Shown piece by piece: positions 30,052 through 38,265 of a DNA stretch of 40,565 bases. Numbering within the stretch: the stretch's first letter is position 1; each line of letters begins with the position of its first letter. Below the pieces are notes generated by a model that saw only the letters and a list, made by a program, of their open reading frames with translations, was not told the DNA's origin and did not search any database. Source of the stretch: a virus; IMG/VR virus record IMGVR_UViG_3300033148_006072, positions 1-40,565 of that record; one strand, 5' to 3'. The position numbers and the translations under genes were made by a program.

Positions 30052-30861
30052 TTGTCAGATGCAAAGAAGAAAGAAGTCACAGTAAAGAATAAAGGCGAAG
30101 TTGTATCCGCAGATTTTATGGAAGAACTTGCCGGCCAAGGCTATGATGGAATGACACCAGAGGATTTTTCACAAGCATTTGTTGCTATCCTTCAGCCTCT
30201 CAGCCCACAATGTTTGGAAGACAATGATGCCCATGTGGAGGGAGCTAAGTCAGGTCTCTTCTTTAATCGGGCAATCAGTTTCATCTATGGCAAGACCTTG
30301 GAAATCATTCCATTATACTATCGGCATGATTGGACAGAATGGAAACCAGACCGAGGTGGTTTTGCAGGACGACATGATCCAGAGTCAATTTTTGTTGACA
30401 AGTCGGATTATTCAACTTGGAAGAAAGGTGAAGCTGTAGGTCTAGTTGAAGGAAAAGATCCACGAAACATCATCAACGACACTTATACTTTCTATTGTTT
30501 TCTTCCTGAATATCCGGAGCATGGGATTGTAATTCTCTCCTTTACTTCGACAAACATCAAGCCGGCAAAAAATCTGAATACCCTCATCAATATGGTGCGG
30601 ACCCCAGGTGGTAAGCAGGCCCCATTCTTTTCCTCAGTGTGGAAGCTTACAACCAGTAAGAGAAGTGATGGGAAGAACACCTGGTATGTGATCGGAGAGA
30701 GTAAGGCCAATGCTGAACGTATCCGGTACATTACAGGAGAAGAGTACAACAATTTGATTAAGCCACTCATCGAGATGGCAAGAAACATGGAAGCAGACTT
30801 CTCTAAAAGTGAGGAGGTCGAACGGGAACGGAATGTAACTCCCGAAGATGTAGATTACTAG
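30052..30861 (+). CDS. Phage protein of unknown function, possible ssDNA-binding
   Basis: 269 aa, TTG start at 30052 with AAGGA upstream. The core has IEGAKSGLFF-like sequence (VEGAKSGLFFNRAIS), IIPLYYRHDWTEWKPDRGGF and NMVRTPGGKQAPFFSSVWKL followed by a TT-containing strand. From memory, phage replication operons carry proteins with this RTPxGKQAPLFS and VWKLTT pattern. The C-terminus is acidic (SEEVERERNVTPEDVDY), like those of ssDNA-binding proteins. Binding ssDNA is an inference from tail and place. Confidence 0.4.
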   Translation: MSDAKKKEVTVKNKGEVVSADFMEELAGQGYDGMTPEDFSQAFVAILQPLSPQCLEDNDAHVEGAKSGLFFNRAISFIYGKTLEIIPLYYRHDWTEWKPDRGGFAGRHDPESIFVDKSDYSTWKKGEAVGLVEGKDPRNIINDTYTFYCFLPEYPEHGIVILSFTSTNIKPAKNLNTLINMVRTPGGKQAPFFSSVWKLTTSKRSDGKNTWYVIGESKANAERIRYITGEEYNNLIKPLIEMARNMEADFSKSEEVERERNVTPEDVDY

Positions 30862-30879
30862 AGGCTGTTGCAGAAGCCA

Positions 30880-30907
30880 GGGTCCTTCCCTATAATAGGG
30901 GAGGACC
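30880..30907 (+). promoter_or_regulatory. Strong hairpin upstream of the primase gene
   Basis: GGGTCCTTCCCTA and TAGGGGAGGACCC can pair over 13 positions, with one G-U/mismatch, at 30880-30907, just after the stop of the 269-aa gene. There is no T run, so it is more likely an RNA processing, stability or attenuation element than a terminator. Confidence 0.55.
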
Positions 30908-30936
30908 CGTATTACTAAACATCACAGGAAAGGTTG

Positions 30937-32511
30937 ATGCAACGATTATCACCACAATTGCTTAATGACTTTAGTCTGGTATTCAAGGGTAATGAACATG
31001 CCCATGGTTGTCACCAATATACTGGTGAATTAGAAGAGAATGGGAAAAGAAAAGGCAAGAGCTGGACAGTAGCTGAACCTACAACAGAGGAAGATTATCA
31101 AGCCCATTTAGCAGGAGAACAAGGTCTTGGTATTGTTCCTATAAACCATAGTAATAACGTATCATTTTGCGTAATAGATATCGATGAATATAGCGAGACT
31201 TCTAATCATTATATAGATAAAATATACGATAACCACATGCCGCTTATTCCTTTTAGGAGTAAGTCTGGTGGGTTGCATTTATACTTATTCTTTTCAAACG
31301 AGGTTAGAGCCGATGCAGCAATAGCCTTAATGAAGAAGTTTATAACTTTCTTCAATTTACCATCTAATACAGAAATCTTTCCCAAACAAAAGAAACTACG
31401 TGCAGGAGATTCAGGTAATTGGATAAACTTACCATATTTCGGGTTAGGAGAAGCATTTGATGGTAATATGAAATCGGGCCTTGAGGACCAAACTGGGAGG
31501 GTACTCGAAATTGAAGCGGCCATCGAGTACGTAAAGCGGCATAAACAAAGTATAGATGACGTAAATACCTTCTTTGACCAATTACCCTTGAAAGATGGAC
31601 CCCCCTGCTTGCAAGCGATTTATATAAAAGGAGAGACGGAATATCGAAACAATTACTTATTCAACTTCTCTATATACTTAAAAAGTAAATATGGCGAAGA
31701 TTTTGAGTCCCATTTAGTCGAAGCAAATACTCAATTAGCAAGGCCCTTATCTCTTGAAGAATTAACGAAGACAGTATCTAGGAGCCAGAAAAAAGATTAT
31801 ACATATACTTGTTCGCAAGAACCCATCTGTAGCTTATGTAACAGAGCAGAGTGTCGGACAAGAGAGCATGGAATAGATGGAGATACAATATCAAAACTCA
31901 ACTTTGAAGAATTGACACAATATCTTACAGAGCCACCATATTACGCTTGGAGAATAAATGGTAAAGAGTTAAAGTTCTTTAAGGAACAAGATATAATACA
32001 ACAGAACCGATTTCGTGAGCTTTGTATGAGAGAGCTTCATATATTACCAAATAGGCTTAAAGATATAACTTGGTCTCGAATAGTGAATACAGCACTGTCT
32101 GATATAAAGGTACAAAAAGTAGATCCTGCAGATGATATTTCTCCCGGTGCAATGTTCAATAACCATCTTGCGGACTTCCTGGAACGTCGAGCAAAGGCAG
32201 CGTCTAAAGAGCAAATACTTATTGATCGAGTATACAAAGATCAAGAAGATAAGCTATACGTATTTCGTGCTAAAGACTTTGTACACTTCTTAGTTCATGT
32301 AAAGCAGTTTCGAATATTCGGACAGACAGAAGTACAAGACAAATTAAAGACCCTCGGAGGGTTTCCTAGGAAGTACTATATAAGCAAAGAGCAAGGAGCT
32401 GTTCGATGTTGGCTTTTACCCTTTGCAAGTATGAAAGACTATGTAGCAGAGATAGCAATAGATAGTCAGAATATAGATTTTAATGAGGAGTTTGACAATG
32501 AACCATTCTAA
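30937..32511 (+). CDS. Archaeo-eukaryotic-type (AEP) primase
   Basis: 524 aa from ATG 30937 (an in-frame TTG lies just before it), with AGGAAAGG upstream. Catalytic signatures are VIDIDEY (Asp81, Asp83), RSKSGGLHLYLFF (His114) and GNWINLPYF (160-168), as in the primase domain of AEP enzymes such as those in TOTE-type systems and phage primases. A Cys cluster follows (Cys292, Cys298, Cys301, Cys306: CSQEPICSLCNRAEC), which may bind metal. The C-terminal 200 residues resemble a helical replication-initiation domain. It supplies primers for the PolA-type polymerase. Confidence 0.82.
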   Translation: MQRLSPQLLNDFSLVFKGNEHAHGCHQYTGELEENGKRKGKSWTVAEPTTEEDYQAHLAGEQGLGIVPINHSNNVSFCVIDIDEYSETSNHYIDKIYDNHMPLIPFRSKSGGLHLYLFFSNEVRADAAIALMKKFITFFNLPSNTEIFPKQKKLRAGDSGNWINLPYFGLGEAFDGNMKSGLEDQTGRVLEIEAAIEYVKRHKQSIDDVNTFFDQLPLKDGPPCLQAIYIKGETEYRNNYLFNFSIYLKSKYGEDFESHLVEANTQLARPLSLEELTKTVSRSQKKDYTYTCSQEPICSLCNRAECRTREHGIDGDTISKLNFEELTQYLTEPPYYAWRINGKELKFFKEQDIIQQNRFRELCMRELHILPNRLKDITWSRIVNTALSDIKVQKVDPADDISPGAMFNNHLADFLERRAKAASKEQILIDRVYKDQEDKLYVFRAKDFVHFLVHVKQFRIFGQTEVQDKLKTLGGFPRKYYISKEQGAVRCWLLPFASMKDYVAEIAIDSQNIDFNEEFDNEPF

Positions 32512-32749
32512 TGATCTAGTTGAGGTTTTGGCTGCAGAAGCCCATGCCGCTTGGAGTGGCTGGATGGAATACTTATTTGATAAATGTGAGTCAAATGATA
32601 TGGGGGAAGCAATCCTTCCAGAATGGGCTGTAAATAGATGGATGCGGCAAATGACTACCCCTTACGCAGATCTATCTGAAGAAGAAAAAATTTCCGATAG
32701 AAAAGAAGCGGCACGATACCTGAAACATATAGAGACGAAGAAGAAATGA
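32498..32749 (+). CDS. Conserved small phage protein (83 aa)
   Basis: ATG 32498, GAGGAG 7 bases upstream, overlapping the primase end by 14 bases. AAEAHAAWSGWMEYLF and WMRQMTTPYADLSEEEKISD follow a pattern present in many uncharacterised phage proteins. The TGA overlaps the next ATG. It may be a replication accessory, since it lies between primase and helicase. Confidence 0.6.
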   Translation: MNHSNDLVEVLAAEAHAAWSGWMEYLFDKCESNDMGEAILPEWAVNRWMRQMTTPYADLSEEEKISDRKEAARYLKHIETKKK

Positions 32750-34134
32750 AAGTCAAAGTAGTATTTGGACCGCCAGGAACGGGTAAGACTCACCGGCTCA
32801 TGGATATACTTGAAGAAGAATTGAAAGATTATGAACCAGAAGAAATAGCCTATGTTTCCTTTACAAGAGAAGGAGCCTATCAAGGAAGAGATAGGGCGGT
32901 TGAGGCTTACGGAATGAAAACAAGTAGATTCCCATACTTTAGAACCTTACATAGTATGGCCTTTAGGGCGCTTGATCTAAATAGAAGAGATGTATTAGGT
33001 AAAAAGGAATATCGTGAGTTTAGTGAAAAGATGGGAATGCAATTTACAGGTTATTATACAGAAGATTTACGACATGACGATGACTTGTATCTTTTCTTTA
33101 TTGACCTACATAAGAATAATCCAGTTACAGCCGCACAGTATTTAAGTCTACTTGAGATTGATAAATTAGGCTTTGTAAAGAATAACTATATTCGTTACAA
33201 AGCAGCCAGAAACAAAATTGATTATACAGATATGATTCTTAAGTTTGTAGAAGTCAATAAATCGGTGCCCGTGAAAGTTGCTTTTATTGACGAAGCCCAA
33301 GATCTTACTACATTACAATGGAGAATGGTATGGACAGCATTTAGAGACTGTGATAAAGTATATATAGCAGGTGATGACGACCAAGCAATATACCAATGGT
33401 CCGGAGCAGATGTTGAATACTTCTTGTCAATAAATGCAGAGATCGAGATACTCCGGCATAGTTGGCGTGTCCCAAATAATCTTCTATATCTCCCACGAAG
33501 TATAAGCGGGTTAATATCAAAGAGGGTTGAGAAAAAATACGATGGGGTGGAAAGCAGTGGAACTCTCATGTATGTAAATACATATGAGGAAGTTCCAATA
33601 GGCCAAGATGGAACATGGCTAGTACTGAGTAGAAATAATTGTTTCCTAAAAGAAGTAGAAGCTCACTTAAGAGACCTTGGACTTGTCTATTATAGAAAAG
33701 GTAAACTATCAATAGACAAATCTAAAGTGGATGCAATAAACTTGTTTGAAAAACTACGTAAGACTAGAATGATAACAGAGGCAAACGACCAAAGAATTAG
33801 GCACCAATTAAAACTCGTTGTAAACTTAGGACAACCTTGGTATGATAATATGAATTGGCCCATGGAGGAGGTTGCATATTATAGAGATGTTATTTCACAT
33901 AAGACGCATCTGAATGAGTGTAACATTAAAATTGGGACTATTCATAGTGCTAAGGGTGATGAGGCTGATAACGTTCTTATATTATCAGATATAACAAAGG
34001 CTGTGAAAACAAACCTTGATCTAAATCCTGATAGTGAACATCGTTGTTTTTATGTCGGGGTAACGAGAGCGAAGAAGAATCTATATATCGTGACACAGCA
34101 GACAAAACATGCCTACATGGCACTGGGGTTATAA
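32746..34134 (+). CDS. UvrD/Rep-like SF1 DNA helicase
   Basis: 462 aa. Motif I GPPGTGKT (8-15), motif II FIDEAQDLTTLQW, motif III GDDDQAIYQWSGAD, motif IV/V region IGTIHSAKGDEADNVLIL and motif VI GVTRAKKNLYIV. Compact for a UvrD relative (about 700 aa), lacking large 1B/2B domains, as in some phage and Dda-type enzymes. It is a 3'-5' or 5'-3' translocase for fork or recombination work; polarity cannot be told. Confidence 0.88.
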   Translation: MKVKVVFGPPGTGKTHRLMDILEEELKDYEPEEIAYVSFTREGAYQGRDRAVEAYGMKTSRFPYFRTLHSMAFRALDLNRRDVLGKKEYREFSEKMGMQFTGYYTEDLRHDDDLYLFFIDLHKNNPVTAAQYLSLLEIDKLGFVKNNYIRYKAARNKIDYTDMILKFVEVNKSVPVKVAFIDEAQDLTTLQWRMVWTAFRDCDKVYIAGDDDQAIYQWSGADVEYFLSINAEIEILRHSWRVPNNLLYLPRSISGLISKRVEKKYDGVESSGTLMYVNTYEEVPIGQDGTWLVLSRNNCFLKEVEAHLRDLGLVYYRKGKLSIDKSKVDAINLFEKLRKTRMITEANDQRIRHQLKLVVNLGQPWYDNMNWPMEEVAYYRDVISHKTHLNECNIKIGTIHSAKGDEADNVLILSDITKAVKTNLDLNPDSEHRCFYVGVTRAKKNLYIVTQQTKHAYMALGL

Positions 34135-34433
34135 TGGCAAAAGAAATAGAGGGTAAACCAGAACTTGGTTTAATATATTATACATTGATGGAGGAGGTAG
34201 CTAAGGTAAGAGCCTATGGTATAGAGAAGTATGGCGATAGGTCTAATTGGAGGGAAGTACCAACAGAGTATTATTACGATGCGGCTATTCGTCATTTAAT
34301 GAAGGCAAAAGCTGCTATGTTTGATGAACAAACCCAATTTAATGAAAGAGATGAAGAATCAGGTTTGTTGCACCTGTCCCATGCAGCAGCGGATCTTATG
34401 TTCCTTATCGAAAGGGCATGTAACAAGGAGTAA
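34134..34433 (+). CDS. DUF5664-like dATP/dGTP diphosphohydrolase-type protein
   Basis: 99 aa; ATG overlaps the helicase stop (TAATG). The pattern VRAYGIEKYGDRSNW, YYDAAIRHLMKA, DEESGLLHLSHAAADLMFL matches the N-terminal domain of dATP/dGTP diphosphohydrolases (DUF5664). In Z-genome cyanophage S-2L a member, MazZ, hydrolyses dATP and dGTP. Metal ligands would be the Glu and His residues in EESGLLHLSHA. Here no PurZ homologue is present, so ordinary pool control is likelier. Confidence 0.7.
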   Translation: MAKEIEGKPELGLIYYTLMEEVAKVRAYGIEKYGDRSNWREVPTEYYYDAAIRHLMKAKAAMFDEQTQFNERDEESGLLHLSHAAADLMFLIERACNKE

Positions 34434-34436
34434 TAA

Positions 34437-35069
34437 ATGGGTGTAAAGTTTGTAGAGCAGTCAATTGAAGTAATGACTAAGCCTCGAGAATATCGAGAGT
34501 TTACAAAAGGGCTCGAAAAGATTGCAAGAGTCTGTTACAAGTCCGAGGACAAAGTCAGCCCCGGTTCTGACCTTATTCTTTTAACTAGAATTATGAAAAG
34601 TGGGCATGGCTCTGTGCTTGAGCATATGAACCTTACGATCAAATTAATAACAGATAGAGGAGTATCCCATAGACTTGTACGGCACCGCCACTGTTCTTTT
34701 ATGCAAGAAAGTACTCACTATATTGATTATCATAAAAAGGGGGATCTTACTGTTATACGACAAGCTGGTTGGCATAGTACAGAGGAAGAAGCAATTTGGG
34801 AAGAAAGCATGTTAGCAATTGCAGACCGCTATACTAACTTATCAGAGGTCGGAGTAAGGCATGAATTAACCGCGAGTGTTTTGCCAATAGCTCTTAAAAC
34901 GGAACTAATAATAACGACAAACCTTTTACAGTGGCGGCATATAATGAAGATAAGGTCTACTCCTAAAAATCATCCTCAAACAAAAGTTATGGTAAGACTC
35001 ATTATTAAATGGTTCAAAAAAGAGTTACCGTTCTTTGTTCAAGATATTGAAATACAAGAGGAGATGTAA
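34437..35069 (+). CDS. thyX: Flavin-dependent thymidylate synthase-like protein (divergent ThyX)
   Basis: 210 aa. The ThyX signature RHR(x7)S is present as RHRHCSFMQES (82-92), with upstream FHASVLEH-like sequence (SGHGSVLEHMNLTIKL) and C-terminal QWRHIMKIR and HPQTKVM. ThyX transfers a methylene from folate to dUMP with FAD. By alignment from memory, three arginines usual in this family appear changed: STRY to STHY, a VLP-preceding Arg lost (LTASVLP), and NLREW to NLLQW. Substrate choice may therefore differ. The upstream ATG is separated by 3 bases from DUF5664, and the downstream deaminase overlaps (TAATG). Confidence 0.8.
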   Translation: MGVKFVEQSIEVMTKPREYREFTKGLEKIARVCYKSEDKVSPGSDLILLTRIMKSGHGSVLEHMNLTIKLITDRGVSHRLVRHRHCSFMQESTHYIDYHKKGDLTVIRQAGWHSTEEEAIWEESMLAIADRYTNLSEVGVRHELTASVLPIALKTELIITTNLLQWRHIMKIRSTPKNHPQTKVMVRLIIKWFKKELPFFVQDIEIQEEM

Positions 35070-35776
35070 TGAACTACGCAATGTACTCTCTGTTGAATGA
35101 GCTTAAGAGGCAATCTCTTTGCCGGGATAAGCAAGTAGCTTGTATAATCACAGATAAGGAAGATAAGATTTTATCTGTTGGTATAAACCAAGTTATCAAC
35201 TGTAAAAGATGTGGGATTGGTCTTGCAACTGCTAACTGTGAAAGTATCCATGCAGAGATAGTTGCGGTAAAGGCCGTAAATGATGATATTATAACAAAAT
35301 GTCATCGAGCCTATGTATCACTTTATCCTTGCCCAAATTGCCAAAGGGAACTCGATAGATATGTTGAAGAGATAATCGTCTTTAATAAAAAACATAAAGA
35401 GTGTGTAATAGACGAGAATAAGATTAAAGTAGTTGGCGATTTAGCAATGGACCTAGTAGAGGTAAACGGAAAACAAAAACAATTGGCAGTGATATCTGGT
35501 GAACTCGGTGAATTGATTACAGTTATATCCGATTACTTTTACCGACGGCATGAACGTATTATTACTCCTATTAGTCTCATGTCTGAAATAGCCGACACAG
35601 AATTGATGATACAATGCCTACTAAATATTTTAACAAAGGATGTAGATAGCGCGTTAATTGACTATAATACACTAAAACAGGGGAAATTGCGTAGGGTAGT
35701 GGACAAATTGCATTCAGGTGCAATTAAAACCGGTTCTCCTTTCGATAAATCCTTTCAAGATAAGGAGATGAACTGA
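35069..35776 (+). CDS. Deoxycytidylate deaminase fused to MazG-like NTP pyrophosphohydrolase
   Basis: 235 aa. Residues 1-110 are a zinc deaminase: HAE (61-63) and PCPNC (87-91) bind the catalytic zinc, and the extra Cys motif CKRCG lies near 45-49, as in dCMP deaminases. Residues 125-215 hold a MazG-like motif, GELGELI (ELGE, 145-148) and EIAD (173-176), the ExxE...ExxD ligands of all-alpha NTP pyrophosphatases. One protein could turn dCTP to dCMP and then dUMP, which fits ThyX next door. Substrates are inferred. Confidence 0.75.
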   Translation: MNYAMYSLLNELKRQSLCRDKQVACIITDKEDKILSVGINQVINCKRCGIGLATANCESIHAEIVAVKAVNDDIITKCHRAYVSLYPCPNCQRELDRYVEEIIVFNKKHKECVIDENKIKVVGDLAMDLVEVNGKQKQLAVISGELGELITVISDYFYRRHERIITPISLMSEIADTELMIQCLLNILTKDVDSALIDYNTLKQGKLRRVVDKLHSGAIKTGSPFDKSFQDKEMN

Positions 35777-35782
35777 AATTGT

Positions 35783-35861
35783 CCCGTATCTATGGCCATC
35801 TATATGAGTAGTATGAATACCTACCTATCATATAGAAAGTCTCTCTGGTCATAGATACGGG
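35783..35861 (+). ncRNA. Long near-complete hairpin, candidate structured RNA
   Basis: CCCGTATCTATG (35783-35794) pairs perfectly with CATAGATACGGG (35850-35861), extended by CCA/TGG after one mismatch. Inside, TCTATATGA pairs with TCATATAGA (9 bp), and GTAGTAT with ATACCTAC (one bulge) at the tip. About 79 bases fold into one long stem in the leader of the zinc-cluster gene, with a small ATCCT/AGGAT hairpin next to its ribosome binding site. May control that gene or be an RNA processing site. Confidence 0.55.
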
Positions 35862-35877
35862 ATCCTCAGGATAGGAT

Positions 35878-36246
35878 ATGATACACAAGTGTGAGAATAT
35901 TGATTGTGGCCTTCCGTTTCACCGCCTTACGAAAAAAGAGAAGTATTGTCATAGGTGTAGAAAATCTGGAGTGGCATATTATAAGCCGGTCGATACTGTT
36001 GTGAAAGAGTGCCCTATTTGTGGTAAGTCTTTCAAGACTAATTATAGCCGAAAAGTATATTGTTCACGGCAATGCCGTGAAGTTGCAGATACAAGAGGAA
36101 ACCCGGAGGTAACTAAAAGATGTGAATACTGTGGGAGCAAGTTTAAGACAACCGATACAAGAAAAAAGTATTGTAGCAGGGAACACTACTTAAAAGCCAA
36201 AGCACTAAGGAGTAATAGTAATGGGAATGATATCAACAAAGTATGA
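35878..36246 (+). CDS. Triple zinc-cluster protein
   Basis: 122 aa with three treble-clef-like Cys sets: Cys5/10/24/27, Cys45/48/62/66 (CPICG...YCSRQC) and Cys82/85/99/His103 (CEYCG...YCSREH). Each repeats the order knuckle, basic loop, YC(S/H)RxC. No HNH motif is seen, so it is more likely a nucleic-acid-binding or adaptor protein than a homing nuclease, although it interrupts a replication operon and follows a long hairpin. Confidence 0.65.
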   Translation: MIHKCENIDCGLPFHRLTKKEKYCHRCRKSGVAYYKPVDTVVKECPICGKSFKTNYSRKVYCSRQCREVADTRGNPEVTKRCEYCGSKFKTTDTRKKYCSREHYLKAKALRSNSNGNDINKV

Positions 36247-36427
36247 CATTGGCGACAAAATAATTATTAGAACCCCGCACATTAAAGCAGAAGTAATTGC
36301 TGTAACCTATACAGGATTTACTATGACTTACCGATGTGTCTATTGGCAACAAGGAGTGGCATTCTTTTATGAGGCATATGACTATGAAGTAATTGGAGAA
36401 GAGGAAGAGGAGGAGGAAGAGCTATGA
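36221..36427 (+). CDS. Small SH3/KOW-like protein with acidic tail
   Basis: 68 aa, AAGGAG 11 bases upstream of ATG 36221. The pattern YDIGDKIIIRTPHIKAEVIA, TYRCVYW and YDYEVIGEE suggests a small beta barrel. It ends in eight consecutive Glu. It overlaps both neighbours and precedes the polymerase, so it may be a polymerase accessory; unproven. Confidence 0.5.
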   Translation: MGMISTKYDIGDKIIIRTPHIKAEVIAVTYTGFTMTYRCVYWQQGVAFFYEAYDYEVIGEEEEEEEEL

Positions 36428-38265
36428 TTAAGCCATATGTTACCGATAAAACCATTCGGTATCCAGATTTATCTAACAGTAAAGTAATTGCTTTAGATAC
36501 TGAGACTTATGATCCAGAACTAACGAAACTTGGTCCAGGTGTATATCGGCGAGATGGTAACTTACTAGGCTTTTCAATAGCAAATGATTTAGGGTTTGTT
36601 GAGTATTATAACCTTGGCCATAAGGGAATAACAGGAGAAACAAAACGACGAAACTATGACTATCTCAGAGAGGTATGCGCTCTTGATATAAAAAAGTTAG
36701 GAGCGAATATAAGATATGATTTAGACTGGATTGAAAACTGGGCTAATATCCCAGTCAATGGCGATATCCATGATATACAAATTGCTGAGCCCTTAATAGA
36801 TGAATATGGTTTATTTAGCCTTGATATGCTAGCCTCGAAATACCTAAATAAGCATAAGAATACCATTGAGATACAAAACTGGTGCGACGATAGGGGGCTT
36901 CCTGGCGACCCCCGAAAACACCTATGGCGGATGCCATATGAAACAGTAAGGGGATATGGTAAAGAAGATGCAATCCAGCCTATAGAGATATTTCAATTGC
37001 AATGGGCCATAATGAAAGAACAAAATCTACTTGGAGTATACGAAATAGAGAGAAAGTTAATTCGTCCCTTATTGGCCATGCGTAAAGCTGGTGTAAAATT
37101 GGATATTGAATATACAAGCAAAGCAATAAAAGAACTTCGAAGTAGTATTAAAAGTCTAGAGCACGAGTTGTACAGGGAGTACGGCGAATTCAATTACAGT
37201 TCAACACAGCAAGTTGCTAAGGTATTTGATAGATTAGGCCTTTCCTATAGAATAATAGAAAAAACAGGTAACCCTTCCATTACAGCAGATGACCTTGAGA
37301 CAATGGATCACCCTATCGCTGAAAAGATATTAGAGGCTAAAAGATATAAAAGAACGTTAAAGGCCTTCTTTATAAACTCCTTTGGTGAAAACCGAGTTGG
37401 TGAATACATTCATACAATGTTTAACCAATTGAAAGCGGATGAATGGGGAACTATAACAGGTCGATTCTCTTCTACATTACCAAATCTACAACAGATTCCA
37501 GCTAGACATAAATATCTTGGCCCATTATGCCGTAGGGCTTTCATACCAGAGGAAGGCTGCTGGTGGGGGAAAATAGATTGGTCACAAATTGAGTATAGGA
37601 TAATAGCCCACTATGCTGCTGGGCCTGGAAGTGATGAAGTTAGAGAACGATATAGAAATGATCCGAATACCGATTATCATGAGTTTGTAATGGGCTTAAC
37701 GGGGTTAGAACGAAAGCCAGCAAAGAATCTAAACTTTGGGGCTGCTTATTTCATGGGGCCAAATACTTGTGCAAAAAAGTTCCATTGGGATGTGGCTACA
37801 GCAAAAGAGCTATTAACTCTTTACCATGAGAAGGTACCCTTTGTTAGATATACGGGGGAACAAGTGTCTAATATTGCTGAAGGCCGAGGTTACATAAAAA
37901 CCTTAACAGGTAGGCGGTCAAGAGTCACCCCAGAGATGGTAGCAAGAGGTAAAACTTTCGTAATGTTTAATCATCTAATACAAGGAACAGCTGCAGATAT
38001 TATGAAAATCGCCATAGTTCAAGCCTATGAGGAAGGGTTATTTGCAAGACTCATTTTTCACTTGACTGTTCATGACGAACTTGGTGTATCTATCCCTAAA
38101 ACTATAGATGGGGTATTGGCATATAAAAGATTAAAGGAAATAATGGAGACCTGTGTAGAGCTTAAGGTTCCTATTATAGCAGATGCTGAGATAGGGGATA
38201 ATTGGCATGCTGTTGGTCCATTTGACCCAGATAAGCTAATAGAGGAAATCAAAAATGCGTCCTGA
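36424..38265 (+). CDS. DNA polymerase, family A, with 3'-5' exonuclease domain
   Basis: 613 aa. Exonuclease: motif I ALDTETYD (Asp25, Glu27), motif II GANIRYDLDW, motif III YGKED (178-182). Polymerase: motif A KIDWSQIEYR (Asp385), motif B RKPAKNLNFGAAYF (Arg430, Lys434, Phe438, Tyr442), motif C HDE (550-552). The finger residue is Phe rather than Tyr, as in E. coli Pol I, which discriminates against ddNTPs. No 5'-3' exonuclease domain. This is the replicative polymerase; the ATG overlaps the previous stop (ATGA). Confidence 0.93.
   Translation: MIKPYVTDKTIRYPDLSNSKVIALDTETYDPELTKLGPGVYRRDGNLLGFSIANDLGFVEYYNLGHKGITGETKRRNYDYLREVCALDIKKLGANIRYDLDWIENWANIPVNGDIHDIQIAEPLIDEYGLFSLDMLASKYLNKHKNTIEIQNWCDDRGLPGDPRKHLWRMPYETVRGYGKEDAIQPIEIFQLQWAIMKEQNLLGVYEIERKLIRPLLAMRKAGVKLDIEYTSKAIKELRSSIKSLEHELYREYGEFNYSSTQQVAKVFDRLGLSYRIIEKTGNPSITADDLETMDHPIAEKILEAKRYKRTLKAFFINSFGENRVGEYIHTMFNQLKADEWGTITGRFSSTLPNLQQIPARHKYLGPLCRRAFIPEEGCWWGKIDWSQIEYRIIAHYAAGPGSDEVRERYRNDPNTDYHEFVMGLTGLERKPAKNLNFGAAYFMGPNTCAKKFHWDVATAKELLTLYHEKVPFVRYTGEQVSNIAEGRGYIKTLTGRRSRVTPEMVARGKTFVMFNHLIQGTAADIMKIAIVQAYEEGLFARLIFHLTVHDELGVSIPKTIDGVLAYKRLKEIMETCVELKVPIIADAEIGDNWHAVGPFDPDKLIEEIKNAS

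Noticed and set aside
34134-34433. Evidence for a Z-genome (diaminopurine) phage
   Set aside because: A DUF5664/MazZ-like gene and a PolA-type polymerase are present, but no PurZ-like adenylosuccinate synthetase homologue is seen anywhere in the genome.
35878-36246. HNH homing endonuclease
   Set aside because: Three Cys-cluster modules are visible but no H-N-H catalytic residues.
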